DNA of 64,000 nucleotides from assembly GCF_040436345.1 (NCBI RefSeq), contig NC_133223.1:8846847-8910846 (forward strand), read 5' to 3'. Made by a program: the position numbers and the translations under genes. Shown piece by piece: positions 10,866 through 23,123 of the stretch (position 1 is its first letter; every line of letters starts with the position of its first letter). This DNA comes from Pagrus major. Lineage: Eukaryota; Chordata; Actinopteri; Spariformes; Sparidae. The notes below the pieces were generated by a model that ran no database searches, was not told the origin of the DNA, and saw only the letters and a list, made by a program, of their open reading frames with translations.

Positions 10866-13790
10866 CCACTCATTTTGGTGTATAAGTGGCATTACTAAAA
10901 AGAGGGAACCCTGGAAACTGTTCAGGTAGTCAGGTTTGAAGACACTGACACACAAAAATAAACTAAAATATCCGCTTTAGCTTTCTTTAAAAGGTTAAGA
11001 TAAGGTTAGGGGCCTAGAACATCTATGGAATTCAACACACATGGTTAAAGCAGCAAAAGCTGTAGTGTTGTGTTGGCGCTTCGTGTCAGGCTACATTCAG
11101 ATAGCAGATAGCAGCTGATCTTATCTAACCACATCTGTCACCACATGCATTCACAGTTCTGAATTAGCCTCGGCATTCAGAGCACTATAGATAGCTCGTG
11201 GTGACCTGTATTGTAAAATTAGCAGCGCTACTACTTCACTGGCAGTTACGATACTGTACAAATGTCACGTCTTAGCACAATACTGTAGGGTGTCTGTTTT
11301 TTGTTTTTGTTTTTGTTTTTTTTAAAGGGAGCTCAGTTAAAATCAGTCAAATCACCATGAAAGTGTTTTTTCACAGTGCTTTGCCAGTGTAATTTTGTCT
11401 AGTGGGGGAGCATTTTTCAAACCAACAGCGCTTTATTTTAAATATCATATACCTATCATATAGCTTTAAAGAAGTTTGAGGGTAATTTAGGGGATATTAA
11501 AGGAGAAAACGTTTTTTCATCTTATAAAAGACAGAATTCTATATTCTTATGACTAAATTCTTATGAATTAAATTTCTAACTTTCCTCTTTGCAACCTGCA
11601 GTCAATCAAACAGTTGTTGCAGTTTTAGCAGCTATAGGACAAACAGGAAACTTTACAAGAAAACAGTAGCAAGAAAATGTGAGTAAGTCGTGGGCCGAAG
11701 ACAGTATACAAGAGGAAAATCTCCTTAACCGCAGTATCTGCACCTCTCTATGTCGCTACAGAAAAACCAACTGCTAGATGGAAACAAAGCATTGTAAATG
11801 TAGGTGCACTGGTGGTTTAACAGCCTGCAGTGAACTTGCAGTGCTGCCTGTGCTGTGGTTTGACTCTCGCCACCAGCTTTTGCTAACAGCTTTCTTTAAA
11901 CTTCAGTCGAAGGACAGATTTGACTAACAGTTGTGATGATGGGGCCCTTCCTCACCTGCAGTTCAGTTCTTTGGTCTACACCAAGGAGAAATATTATTCA
12001 TTGTGGCATTTTGGTTCGGCCCCGTTTGTGTTTACACTGGTTTTATGCAAATGAACCAAGAGGAGTAAACATGAAGTCATACAGACTCTTTGATTGGACA
12101 TTGTTAGGACCCACATGGGGAATTCAAATTCTGGTGACTGACAACAGAACTTTAATGCTTTTAATGTGTATTCTCATGTTATCTGATGTCACAAACAGCA
12201 AACAGAGAAATAACTGATTATAAGCATCGTTAGCATTAGACTGCAAATCGGCTGCAGGTCTATGGATAATGAGATTAAGACATGAACAGTTCACAAACAC
12301 AGATGGATTTGTTAGATTTGATTTTTTTTTTAAATGATATCTACTCGTATCAATCCCCAAAAAATCACTATTTATTGTTCAATCAGTTTTTTTATTAATC
12401 AATAAGTCTCAGTTAATACAACTTTATCATTTTTTAGAAGTGATTTTTTACAAATCACTTGTTTTGATTGACAGACAGTAAGAAACCCAATGATTTCAAG
12501 CCAGTATGATTTAAAATGTCCATCAAATGCTACGTGACGACAGCACAAACCTCCCAAAAAATCTTTTTCTAAAAAAAAACTTTTCGATTGTTTGTCAACT
12601 GCTGATCAGTTTACTGACTAATTGAGTAATTGACCAGTCATCTTTTGCACCGATGGAATATAACCGAAGAAAAACAAAAATAAAGCATTTTTGAAACACT
12701 TGAGAAGTGTGATAGTTTCTTTGCGTGACAAACTAAGCATTATTCAAGTGAATCTCTCTGTTTTAAAATGTGAAAAAATGAAAAAAAAAGTATGTTATTC
12801 AAAACCATAAGAGAACAAAAATCTTTCTTTCACCACACACAGACTTCCGCCCCTGCGTCTGTCTCTTGTTAAGGAATCCTGTAGGAGCACTTGGGGCGGC
12901 GTGATTTCACTCTGGGACAAGCTCGGGCAGAGAGGAGCGTGGGAGAGCTCAGCCGGTTCAGCAGGCCGTGGTACGAACTGACACGTGGGAGTAAAACATG
13001 GAAGACTGAGGTGAACGGAACTGGCATTGCTTTCGATTGCCACTGGAGGCCCAGAGGTGTTGGTGTTTGGCTGTGTAATAGTTTGCACAGTGGTTCAGGC
13101 AGTGTTATATTTTTTTCCCCCTCTAGTTTTGGAAGCGTTGAATGACACATAACACACGTTTTGTTTTTACTTCACCCACAATTCAGTTCCACACTTCATA
13201 ACATGTATTTCAGTTGTGGCTATAGCACCTTGCAATCTACATTAATTCAATTTACAGCAACTCAGCTTCACCCCCACATATTACTGGTAATCCACCCTGC
13301 ACTGAACTGCAGACAGCAGCTAATGGAAATATGACTTCCTGGCAGGAAACTGTTAAAAGAAAGGAGGAAAAGAGGTTCCCCTACCAAGGCGTTTGTGTTG
13401 ATACAATGCCTTTTTATATCCACGTCTGCTTTTTTAACCTTGAGGCTATGAACATTGACATTGCTGATATTCAGACTGCAGTTGTGTACGTGCAGCAGTT
13501 GAGGTACCATGTTTTTTTAAAAAGTTTAGTTCTGTTATTGTAAGAAAACGAGGCCATAACTTCAAGGACTGACCTCCTCTTTCAGATTGTAATCTACACT
13601 GGCTGTTTCCCAAGTTCAGGGGTAGATCTTCTGAAGGACCTGGCCCGAGAAACGGTACAATCAAGAACATTCAGAATAAAAAGTAATCATCCTGGGATAA
13701 GTGCAAGCACATATTTGACTGGTGAATGCAGAGTGTGTTCCTGGATGGTCTTATAAGGTTGTTCAGCCAATGCAGTGGTGACATTTATAT

Positions 13791-14221
13791 TAGGGGTCGA
13801 CCGATTTGGCTTTTTTAGGGTCGATACCAATACTGATTATTGGAAATCAGTATGATGAAATAAACTGAAGCAAATGTTACTCAAGTACTGTTCTTAAGTA
13901 TTATATTCACATACTTTACTTGAGTATTTCCATTTTCACATAAATTGGTTTATTTTATCAGCAATCTGACATCTGATATCACCAATACTGATAATCAGAA
14001 AATGCCAATAGTGGCCTGACAGACAGTTGCTTGAAGGAAGTCAACTTACTAAATTACTGCAAAGTTTTATTTTCTCATTTTGCCAAGTTAGCTGTGTAAT
14101 GGAAATAACCTCCAGAAGCCAAGTTTACAGTTGTGATTAGATAATTGATGATTGAATCAAATATCAAATAATGATTGAAAAGATAACCAACCGATAATTA
14201 CTGTTTATTGGTGGATCACTA
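13791..14221. repeat. MITE-like repeat with imperfect terminal inverted repeats
   Basis: The left end TAGGGGTCGACCGAT and the reverse complement of the right end TAGTGATCCACCAAT agree at about 11 of 15 positions. The interior repeats GATAATC/GATATC-type motifs. No target-site duplication could be recognised. Confidence 0.4.
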
Positions 14222-16377
14222 ACCAACTTTAAATGGTGCATATTGTCACCTACTGTATTGGAGTGTGTGTATGCTACGCTTGTTATATCCATGAAAGCAA
14301 TTTGGCTTGTACTGTATTATGGGCTCTTTTAATCAGCATTGATTTCCGATAATTTATTGTTCTGATACATATCATGCATCACTAGTTGCGATGTATCTCT
14401 CTGATTTTGGAAGTAAAGTCTGATTCATTTTTCCCATAGACAATGTTACATGGCTCACAGTGAGTGCCTCCTCCAGCTCGGGTGAAAGTCTTACGGTTGA
14501 ATCATCATTGAGAAAAACTTGTGAAATCATTTTACAAACTATCTGATTAAATGTTACGAGACTGTCTGCATAAAAAACTTCAGGAACATAAGAGAAGATA
14601 ACGACAACTCCCAGGCTGCATTTCTGCAGTGACGGTGGGTGGAGGCCAAAGAAAACACAATCTGCAACTAAAGGCTGCAAATGCATTTGCATTTAACCAA
14701 AATAATTCAACACACATGAGCAGAGAAGAGAGAGCTGTTTGCGTGTGTAACGTTGGCTAACTGATAGCTACTAGCTGTATATTAGTCTCATCTTAGTGTA
14801 GAGCGTACCCAAAATTCACTCTTAGATTCTTGATAAGATTGGGGTGAGGAGCGATGGTGCTGTATATCATTGACAAATTCAATGATGAAGCATTTTTTGC
14901 TACCACCTCTGACTGGCTTCTTCTCTGAAGTAAAGGCTCACTGATATTGTGAGCATGTTTCAGATATGCTGAGCCACTGCATTAGATTTGGAGGAAACTC
15001 TGCTGGATTCTTTTCAAGCGCAGAAGAAGAAGAGGATGCTGTTCAGAAGCCTCCGCCAAACAAGGCTGAAGGGTCCGGTGTCTGGTGACAGCAGATGGTG
15101 GAAGGCTAATGTAAATATCATTACAGACAGTATGTGCTTATCCACTGCATGGACAGGAGGGGAAAGGCTGCGATACACGTTTATTAAAGCAATTATTTAA
15201 TATAATTATTTAATGGTTTATTTTATTTAGCAAGTATTTAGAATGTATTTATTGAATAATTCAATCTCCAGCGGGTTTTTAAGACTCAAACTGATTGACA
15301 GACGGATGTGTTGTACCCAGTTCTGAGGCAGTGCTGTAGAAAGTGCCTGTGTGACAGAAACTGTTGGGAAATGGGCCTCTGTAACTGAAGAAATTTGTGC
15401 AATGTTTGATTTCATTACAACAAACTGACAGACGGGAACAAGCGTCCGTTTACTTCTGTTTGCTTTCAGTCATGCAGTAGCTGGTTGTGTGTGCCCACAG
15501 ATCTGCTCAGTCATGCGAACTTTGTCCATCTGTTTGTGGGACAGCAATTACAACACAGGCTGAAGGTAGATCACAGGTCAAAGGTTGAGACATCATGAAC
15601 ATCAACAGAACACTTCAGCGCTCGATAAACATGTTTTTATTGTAAACTCAATGTTATGTTGGCATGAAATGTAAGAAAAATATTGTTCTTATTGTTGCTT
15701 TAATTGTCACCGCAGGTAGAGTTAATTTAAATTATTGTATAAACCTAGTTTGAATATGAAAACAGTGCAAATGTAAAGGAAAGTACTGCCAGAACTTTGA
15801 ACCTTATATACTCAAAACTCCAAACCAACATCAAAAAACACAGTGAGGGATTGTGGGAAGCAGCAATGGCATTGATTTGGTCTGAGCAGTGGTTGAATGC
15901 AGCCTACTGTGCGGCTGTCCTGGTATGAGTCATTACAAACAGCAGACGCAGATTCCAGTCATGATTCACCGACAAGACAAACGTGAGACAGCAGCAGCAG
16001 CACATTGTACTTTCACCCGCTGTTCTTCCAAACACTGAACAACTAACAGTGAGTGGAACGACTGTAAACTCCCCGAAGACAAACACGACAATAAACACAT
16101 GGCCCAGACTTCATCCAGTCCAACTTTCTCCCCAGAACTACATCATGTAGGAGACCTTGTCAATTCCGTTCAGGAAATCCTGTAATCTATGTGAAAAATG
16201 AAACGATGGGTCGCAATATCATTTGCTAAATTAAATTACATTTGAAATTTATTGATATTTTTTTATTGCTTTGTCTCAAGAAATGTCCATTAGAAGTCCT
16301 TAACCCAAGATGACAAATTGCCTTTTTGTTCCAGTGAACAGTCCAAAACCTAAAGAAATCTAAATCATAATGATGTT

Positions 16378-16738
16378 CGGGCTGCAACTAATGGTTACTT
16401 TCAGAATTAATTACAATAATATTATATTCTATCATAATATTACTATAATATATAATCATTTACTGACTGTTTGGCCTATGAAATGTCAGAAAATTGTGCA
16501 TGTATTGGAATTGTCCAATCACAGTTTCCACGAGCTCAAGGTGCTGCCCTCAGATTATTTTTTTTCATCATATTCATTCATTTCAATCATAAATAAATAA
16601 AAAAGACCCAAAGCTATTCAATTTAGTATCTCATAGGAAATGAGAGAATGCTTGAAAATGTCTAACAATTAATCAAATAACAAATTAATTTTATGTCTAT
16701 TGACTAATTGATCAATCAACGACTACTCATTTCAGCTC
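16378..16738. repeat. MITE-like repeat, copy 1 of the GGCTGCAACTAATGG family
   Basis: Starts GGCTGCAACTAATGGTTACT, the same terminus as the minus-strand start of 47265-47583. Rich in ATTAAT/GATTAAT motifs and ends ATTTCAGCTCC, an imperfect inverted terminus. No coding capacity. Confidence 0.55.
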
Positions 16739-17427
16739 CAAATGATATAAAAACAGAAAATGGCAGCGAATCCTCACACTGGAGAACCGGTAGCACATGA
16801 ATTCAGACGCATTTTGTCTTGATAAATAACTAACAATCCAAAATCAATTTGCTTTGGGACAACAAAATGATGAGTCTAAATTGAATGTTAAGGAGTTTAT
16901 TGTAAAGCTCCTCCTGATAGATCTACCTCAGACACTTTTGGGAAACAGGACAGCTGTGTGTAATATTGTCATGCACATAACGTGCTAAGCAAAGCAAAAA
17001 AATCATGTTTTTTAAAGGGGAAGAGGATGTGATCCCAAATGATGGTGGAGAATTGAAACCCAGATCCCCAATGTATGTTCTAAATCAGTCCTGTCTTATA
17101 GAAACTATGTTTACATTCAACTAATTTGCAACAGCAAATACATTTTTTAGGGAACTGTAACGAAAACTGAAATATGTTCTTTTAACATAAGGAGGAAGCT
17201 GTGTTGCAAAAATGTTGATTCTGAACGCATCAGTAAAATGTTCAGAGACAACGTATTTGATTTGTATTCCTTTAAAATAAGCAATCTTGCAATACAACAT
17301 CCACTCGCAGCAACTAAAGCATTATTACACTTTTAAGAGCAATGTTTATGCCAATTGTAGACCCACCATGTCATTACCCATCGGTTTCTGGATGTTTTAA
17401 AGCTTGCTTTGACATTACGGCCGCCAC

Positions 17428-17892
17428 ATCTCAGTTTTTGGAGCCAGAAGTGACCATATTTGGATGAGAGGTTGGATATCCTGATTGGATCTGACGGAGA
17501 ACCGGATGACATGTCGTGGTAGCGATCAATCTCCAGGTAGCCACACTCTAAAGTGTAACACACACAGTTAACCTTTAGTTTCAGTTCTGTATTGTGTAGG
17601 TGGAAAAATGTGGTCACCTATTTACCGGGACATGAAGCACCTAACCACATGTCTGCGGGATGGCTGGCACAGATATGTAGGGTTTGAAAAAATACAGTGC
17701 CAAAGTGCTCTAACACTGTTGTAGAGAAAATATCTGCACAGCTTTCACAGTCAAGACACAAACAGAGAGAAAAAGTTTGACATAATCTGCTGGATTCAAG
17801 GAGACACAAACATCTGTCCAAAATGCAGCTGAATCCATCCAGCCATTTAATTTTAGTTGAAGGTTTTGATTTTGTGCAATGATTCTTTCATT
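17428..17892. repeat. Duplicated block, copy 1
   Basis: A 465-base block repeated in the same orientation at 19427-19860, with few substitutions. Copy 1 holds about 30 extra bases (around 17508-17537) missing from copy 2. Chance frames of 66-67 codons on the minus strand occur in both copies but carry no recognised domain. Confidence 0.88.
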
Positions 17893-19426
17893 AAACCCTC
17901 TAAAGCGCACTCTCTCTAGTGATCAAGACCATGATCTCATTATGAAACAGTTTCCTGAGGTAATAAATCAAGTTATAAGTAACAGGCAAACAAACTGACT
18001 TCCTTTTTAAACCAGTGTAGTCGCCTCCTGTTGACCATTAGAGAGAATGCAGGTTTAAGGCACTTCTGCATTGGCTTCACTTTTCAAACCCAGGAGCTCC
18101 ATCTGTATTTTACACAGTCGATGGTGCTTGCAGCATTGGTAAAGGCTCATGGACTGTTTGAATACAGAAAAAGTCAACAGTGACTTGAGACATAAGATTT
18201 GGAAAGATATTAACCACAGACAGTAGTGTGAACGCAAACCCTCCACTCCACTGTGACACTTCTGCACTATGTACGTATTGGTGTTGTTCATGAGAATGTT
18301 ATTATAAAACATCTTGGCAACATTCAATTTCTAGGACACAGGATTGCCTTATTAGAGCATGTAATACAACCTGCAGCAACTCGTTCAGATGATGACACAC
18401 CCTGTATGCCAGTGTGTCAGCTACACTGCAAGTCAGAGCCAGCTCAGCATCTGTACTTACTTAGAGCACATAACTCACCATTTGCAAACAAGGACTTGAA
18501 TACTTGAAACTATTTCACTTGATGCCACACTGATCCATATATGTAGGTTATAGGTTATTTTGTTAAGACACCTTGACCCTTTTAAGCATCAGGTTTGGAT
18601 TCTCCTCTTAATAAAAAGGAAACATGTTGCCCAATGGAGAAGCTCTCTACATCTGATTCTCATGGTCTGCTTCTGAAACAGTTTATTTTTAACCATGTAT
18701 GAGAAAATATCTTTAAAATTAAAGTCAGCAGGCATGGGACATCTTGAGATACAGCAGTTAATATTACTCTGCTGGACTGATTAGGGACAAAACTACTTAG
18801 GAACATTCTGATATGAATGACAGAACTCAGCCACTAATGAGGAAACCACAGACATGATGTTGGAAAATATCCTTCGGAGGTCACTTGGTGTGATCCGTAC
18901 AGTCATTGAATTAAAGTTGAGGCCGTGAAGTCTGTGGGAGGTTAGCAAACTCCATGACTCATTTAGCGATAGAAAGGGAAAACGATGGGAGTTACCCTTC
19001 CCATGCAGAGCATGAGAATATGACAAGCGTGACTGAATGTGATGTTTCACACTGAGGAGAATATCCTGTTTTTGAGTGTGAGGTGATGGCAAACGTGTTT
19101 GCTTGGTTTTGTGGTGAGGTGCTCTATAAGACCACTAACTGGTTTATTCATACCTTCATTTCCACTGTGGCTTTGCCTTCTTTAAAAATGTAAATGTAAA
19201 TGGAACGTACAATAGGCTGCATTTCCAACTCTAAAGGCAGTATACATTAGCAGCAATAATATAAATATGATAAATATGATAAAGCTGTTTTGACCTGTCA
19301 AAGTAATTAAACCCTTTTAACAAACTGCAATGTAAGGTGCAGGACAGGAGATGCACAGTTAACAGTAAATATGTCATACTAACGGCTGTGCTGAACTAAC
19401 CCGACCTCAATTAAGACATCAATAAA

Positions 19427-19860
19427 ATCTCAGTTTTTGGAGCCAGAAGTAACCATATTTGGATGAGAGGTTGGATATTCTGATTGGATCTGACGGAGAA
19501 CCGGATAGCCACACTCTAAAGTGTAACACACACAGTTAACCTTTAGTTTCAGCTCTGTACTGTGTAGGTGGAAAATGTGGTCACCTATTTACTGGGACGT
19601 GAAGTACCTAACCACCTGTCTGCCGTATGGCTGGCACAGATATGCAGGGTTTAAAAAAAATACAGTGCTAAAGTGCTCTAACACTGTTGTAGAGAAAATA
19701 TCTGCACAGCTTTGACAGTCAAGACACAAACAGAGAGAAAATGTTTGACATAACCTGCTGGATTCAAGGAGACACAAACATCTGTCCAAAATGCAGCTAA
19801 ATCCATCCAGCCATTTAATTTTGGTTGAAGGTTTTGATTTTGTGCAATGATTCTTTCATT
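19427..19860. repeat. Duplicated block, copy 2
   Basis: Second copy of the block at 17428-17892. Similarity begins at ATCTCAGTTTTTGGAGCCAG and ends at GATTCTTTCATT in both. The flanks differ, so this is either a local duplication or two insertions of one element. Confidence 0.88.
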
Positions 19861-20053
19861 CAAACATTTTTTCAACAGCATGCCACTGATTTTAGATACA
19901 TCTCTGTTGGTTTAATAGAGAAAAGAAGCATAGGTAGGTAAACAGGTAACTGATCTGGGACATCAGGTTGTATTGCCTTCAGTTCATATTACAGAAGTAA
20001 AAGAGAAAATAAACTTTAAGATTTGCAAAAATGAGCAGCATATATTGACTCAC

Positions 20054-20220
20054 CGCGGAGAAGGCGACGCAGAGGCACCGAACAGACGAAAAGGAAGGAT
20101 GAGACTGAGTTAAAACACCACAGCAGAGCTCAGAGAGGAAACCTCACCTCTGACCCTCGCGTGCAGAGAGGAGTCTCCACCATGCAGCTCAGAAAGTGAC
20201 TCAACAACTCTGTCCTACCT
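20054..20220 (-). other. il1r1: Probable 5' UTR exon and promoter-proximal region of the il1r1-like gene
   Basis: A GC-richer island ends on the minus strand in CCGCG|GTGAGT, a near-consensus donor. The next coding exon has a clean acceptor but only two untranslated bases, so an upstream non-coding exon is needed; this is the best candidate, about 12.2 kb away. A second donor (GAG|GTGAGG) lies about 95 bases upstream within it. A perfect AP-1 site TGACTCA is at 20197-20203. No TATA box is seen. The right boundary (transcription start) is a guess. Confidence 0.4.
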
Positions 20221-21120
20221 CCATGGTAAGAGAGCACAAACAACACGGACAAAGAGGAGGAAGAGTGTGTTTGGATTGCACCTCTCAACTCTGTGTTCAG
20301 CTTCCCTTGTATGTCAACACACTGTTGAGCAGAACCTTACCCTAACCTCAGCATTGTGACAATATTGCATGTTAAACATCATTTAACAGCAAGTTGAGAC
20401 AAAAAACAACTGACACACATTTATAGAAATATAGAAATTTGTCACGATGTTATAAAAAATAAGCTTTTCATAGGATATGAGTGGAAATGTTTGCTCTCTC
20501 TACCGCCGCGAGAACATATTGAGATTTTAAGCTCCAAAGATTTCAACAACATCCACTGAGTCATGTGAAAATGTTGCTTTTAGTTTCAGAAAATAAATAA
20601 TTAGAAATCTTCACTTTCTTTCAAAATGTTTACTTTTTTCCACCAAACGTTTAATACAAAGAAGTACAATGAGCCAACAGACTAAGACAGGGTGTTAGAT
20701 CTACAAGGCACAAGTTTTGCTTCCCATCATTTCAATTCTAAAGTCAACCAAGGTCACTTCTCCCAGAAACCAATATAAAAGAAATGTGTGGTCTTGCAGA
20801 GGTGTGAGAAGCCAAACTTGGGCTCCCCCGCTGGAAGGAGGATTTCCCAAAAGAAACAAGCAATCTTTCAACTATGAGTCATTCTCATCAACCACGATCC
20901 CTGAGTAAATGTCACTTTTTCAAAAAAAAGGATGCACTGCGGAAAACGTGCACCACATTCACACCCGCAATGAAGCAGTTGGAACACATACCGACTAGGA
21001 AGTGTCATGTTCTCTTTTCTGTTTTTTTCCTTTTTCCCCCACAGCTCATGGAAACTTTTTTGTTGTCAAACCTTTGAGGCAGGGGGGGATTATGTTAATA
21101 ACAAAAGGCATTGTCATTGT
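20221..21120. other. Intergenic sequence upstream of the il1r1-like gene
   Basis: Upstream flank of the proposed 5' UTR exon. No TATA box, gene or repeat was recognised; only chance frames of about 60-70 codons occur. Confidence 0.4.
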
Positions 21121-21140
21121 GTATCATCTTTAGGGTAAAG

Positions 21141-21300
21141 TCTGCAACTAGCAATTGTAAAGAAATAATAGTTTGGTTCAGTGAATAACTTTGCAGCAAA
21201 GTCTGCAAAGTTATTCACTGAATGATGACGTCTGCTGACAGGGTGGATAGTTACAGAGATACTCTGCAACTAGCAATTGTAATGAAATAATAGTTTGGTT
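21141..21300. repeat. Direct repeats of 38 bp bracketing a 20-bp perfect hairpin
   Basis: 21141-21178 and 21263-21300 are the same 38 bases with one difference (TCTGCAACTAGCAATTGTAA start each). Between them, 21177-21196 and 21203-21222 are perfect reverse complements, core CAGTGAATAACTTTGCAG, around a 6-base loop. Confidence 0.9.
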
Positions 21301-21619
21301 TGTAAAGTTTCACAAAATAATCCGTTGCATTGCACCGTTAATTTTTCCAGGAAAATAAGGCTCACTGTCTGTAGAGCGCTGTGACAATTTACTGCTAATG
21401 CAAACTGAACATTTCTTACTGCTGCAGCTTCACATTAAAATCATTCAACTAGCGAATACGAGGTGACTAATCGCAGCAAATGTCTGTTCGGTGAGTTTAG
21501 CTATCGTCTATCAAAAATGTGTTCGGGGCATTTTTTGAAAGCAGATGAGCCGTTAATATGTCAGGGAGTAGTTTTACACAGTGTAGGAGTAATGGAACAA
21601 AAGGAGGTGTTAGATGAAG

Positions 21620-21799
21620 ACCTGCAGCTGCACACCTCCAACTTCTTAGTGCGGTAACCACTCCTTTTCCCTCAATAACGTTAATAGGTTCCTCCTTAGC
21701 ATTGGGTTTAAATCTGAAATATTGCCAAATAGGAGCTTCTGCTTTTTGCTTGGACAACAAATCCTCCGCTATTATCTTGTCAGTCAAGCGCTGCAGCAT
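21620..21799 (-). pseudogene. Possible BED-finger fragment of a hAT transposase
   Basis: The minus strand reads AEDLLSKQKAEAPIWQYFRF then KPNAKEEPINV. This resembles the start of BED zinc fingers of hAT transposases (x-W-x-x-F-G-F-K). The zinc-binding Cys and His residues that should follow are absent, so it is broken or a chance likeness. It is opposite in orientation to the hAT remnant just to the right. Confidence 0.35.
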
Positions 21800-21949
21800 T
21801 CTCTTTAAAAACTGAAGTAACTGAGGACATGTTTAAAAGTTTAAAGTTCCTGAAACAGGATTTCCCGTGACCTCAGGCAGTTTACTGTCTCGCACATCAT
21901 TTAGAATTAGTGGTGAATGACTCATTAAAGGTGGTTGCCGGCTGTAATC

Positions 21950-22840
21950 AGTTAGTTTTTTTCCTCTCAAAACGATTTTCTCTTTACCACCAGCACCGAA
22001 AAACTCAAGGGAGTTTGAGAAAACGTCTACGGAACTGAACATGCAGATTCTGATTGGACAAGTGTTTACGATAAGATGGGTGTCCAGCAGTTTCAACACT
22101 GTCAAAGCTGTGCTGAAGTATTTCCCAGTGTAAGCACAACACTTTGAATCCGCAAGTGAAGATGGCTCACGTCCACGTGTAGAGAAGGCCAAGTACACCG
22201 GTTTACATTAGCATCTGACGTCCACAGGATTCCTTGCTGATTTATCAACAATGAAAGATGTGTTACGTGAACTGCAAAGAAATGACAGAAATGTGACACG
22301 TCCCCACCACAACCACCAAACAATCAAGGTGCCCTCTGCCATGAAGGACCAAGGGGGAAAACAGGAATTGAAAGTCAATGAGGGCATAACCAGTGGCAGG
22401 TTAAAAGGGGTTGAACTCACTGAAACTCAAACTAAAATAAATAAGTCCCAATTTAACCAGTCAGTCATCGATAATCTCACCAGGCGTCTCCCTGACAGTG
22501 ACTTGGTAAACCTGTTGAAGCCTATGGATCAACACTTCTGTCTGAAAAACAGGACAGAACTTGTTCCGTTGGGAGAGCATGAGTTGGGGAAGTTTGATAA
22601 ACTTCTTGGAGAGTCGGCCAGTGAAGCTGTCAGTGAGTTCAGAGAATGGAAATTACAAGGCAAGGAACATCAGCGTAAAATCCTGAAAAGACTTATAGTG
22701 ACCAGCAGCACTTTTCTTCCGACCTCTGCAGAGTGTGAGAGGGGCTTCTCTGGATGTAATGACACTGACTGTTAGACCAGGAAAGCCTGGAGCCTTAATG
22801 CATTGTTGTTCGTGGACCTAAACAGACCTCATATCGACAG
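21950..22840 (+). mobile_element. hAT-superfamily transposase remnant (C-terminal half), broken
   Basis: Plus-strand pieces in order are RWVSSSFNTVKAVLKYF (about 22074), KAKYTGL and LTSTGFLADLSTMKDVLREL (around 22190-22275), and the hATC dimerisation signature SAECERGFS (about 22724). SLNALLFVDLNRP follows a stop codon at 22773. This order matches ZBED/KIAA1586-type hAT proteins. A 174-codon frame (22251-22775) survives, but upstream stops and the stop inside the dimerisation domain show it is not intact. No kinship with the flanking immune genes. Confidence 0.85.
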
Positions 22841-23057
22841 ATAGGAAGGACACCGTACCTCAACATCATGGGTGCCAGGAGCGCGACCGCAGCCTGCTGA
22901 AAACAGACCACTTTGCTCTATATTGTCTGCGTAACAGTGAGAGGATGACCTTTTACTCTTAACTGGGCTCTTGTGTTATGTGGTGTGCGCCAACATACCT
23001 TTTCATATTTCAATTACAATCATTGTTGTTGCAGTCTCCTTGATACAATTCTTTAAC

Positions 23058-23060
<3 letters not shown>

Positions 23061-23121
<61 letters not shown>
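23061..23121. repeat. (TG)30 microsatellite
   Basis: Uninterrupted TG dinucleotides over 61 bases. Open frames reading CVCVCV here are artefacts of the repeat. Confidence 0.99.

Positions 23122-23123
<2 letters not shown>

Larger units (their letters stand above)
7816..20053. other. Large first intron of the il1r1-like gene
   Basis: About 12.2 kb between the proposed 5' UTR exon and the signal-peptide exon. No coding exon was recognised on either strand. It holds repeats at 10.4-10.9, 13.8-14.2, 16.4-16.7, 17.4-17.9 and 19.4-19.9 kb (listed separately); the remainder is AT-rich sequence with short chance frames. Confidence 0.5.

Noticed and set aside
17618..17910. Minus-strand frames of 66-67 codons present in both duplicated blocks
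   Set aside because: Conserved only because the DNA is duplicated; no start context, domain or splice partner.
22251..22775. 174-codon plus-strand frame considered as a domesticated hAT gene
   Set aside because: The frame starts mid-domain, upstream homologous pieces have stops, and a stop falls inside the dimerisation domain, so it is a remnant.
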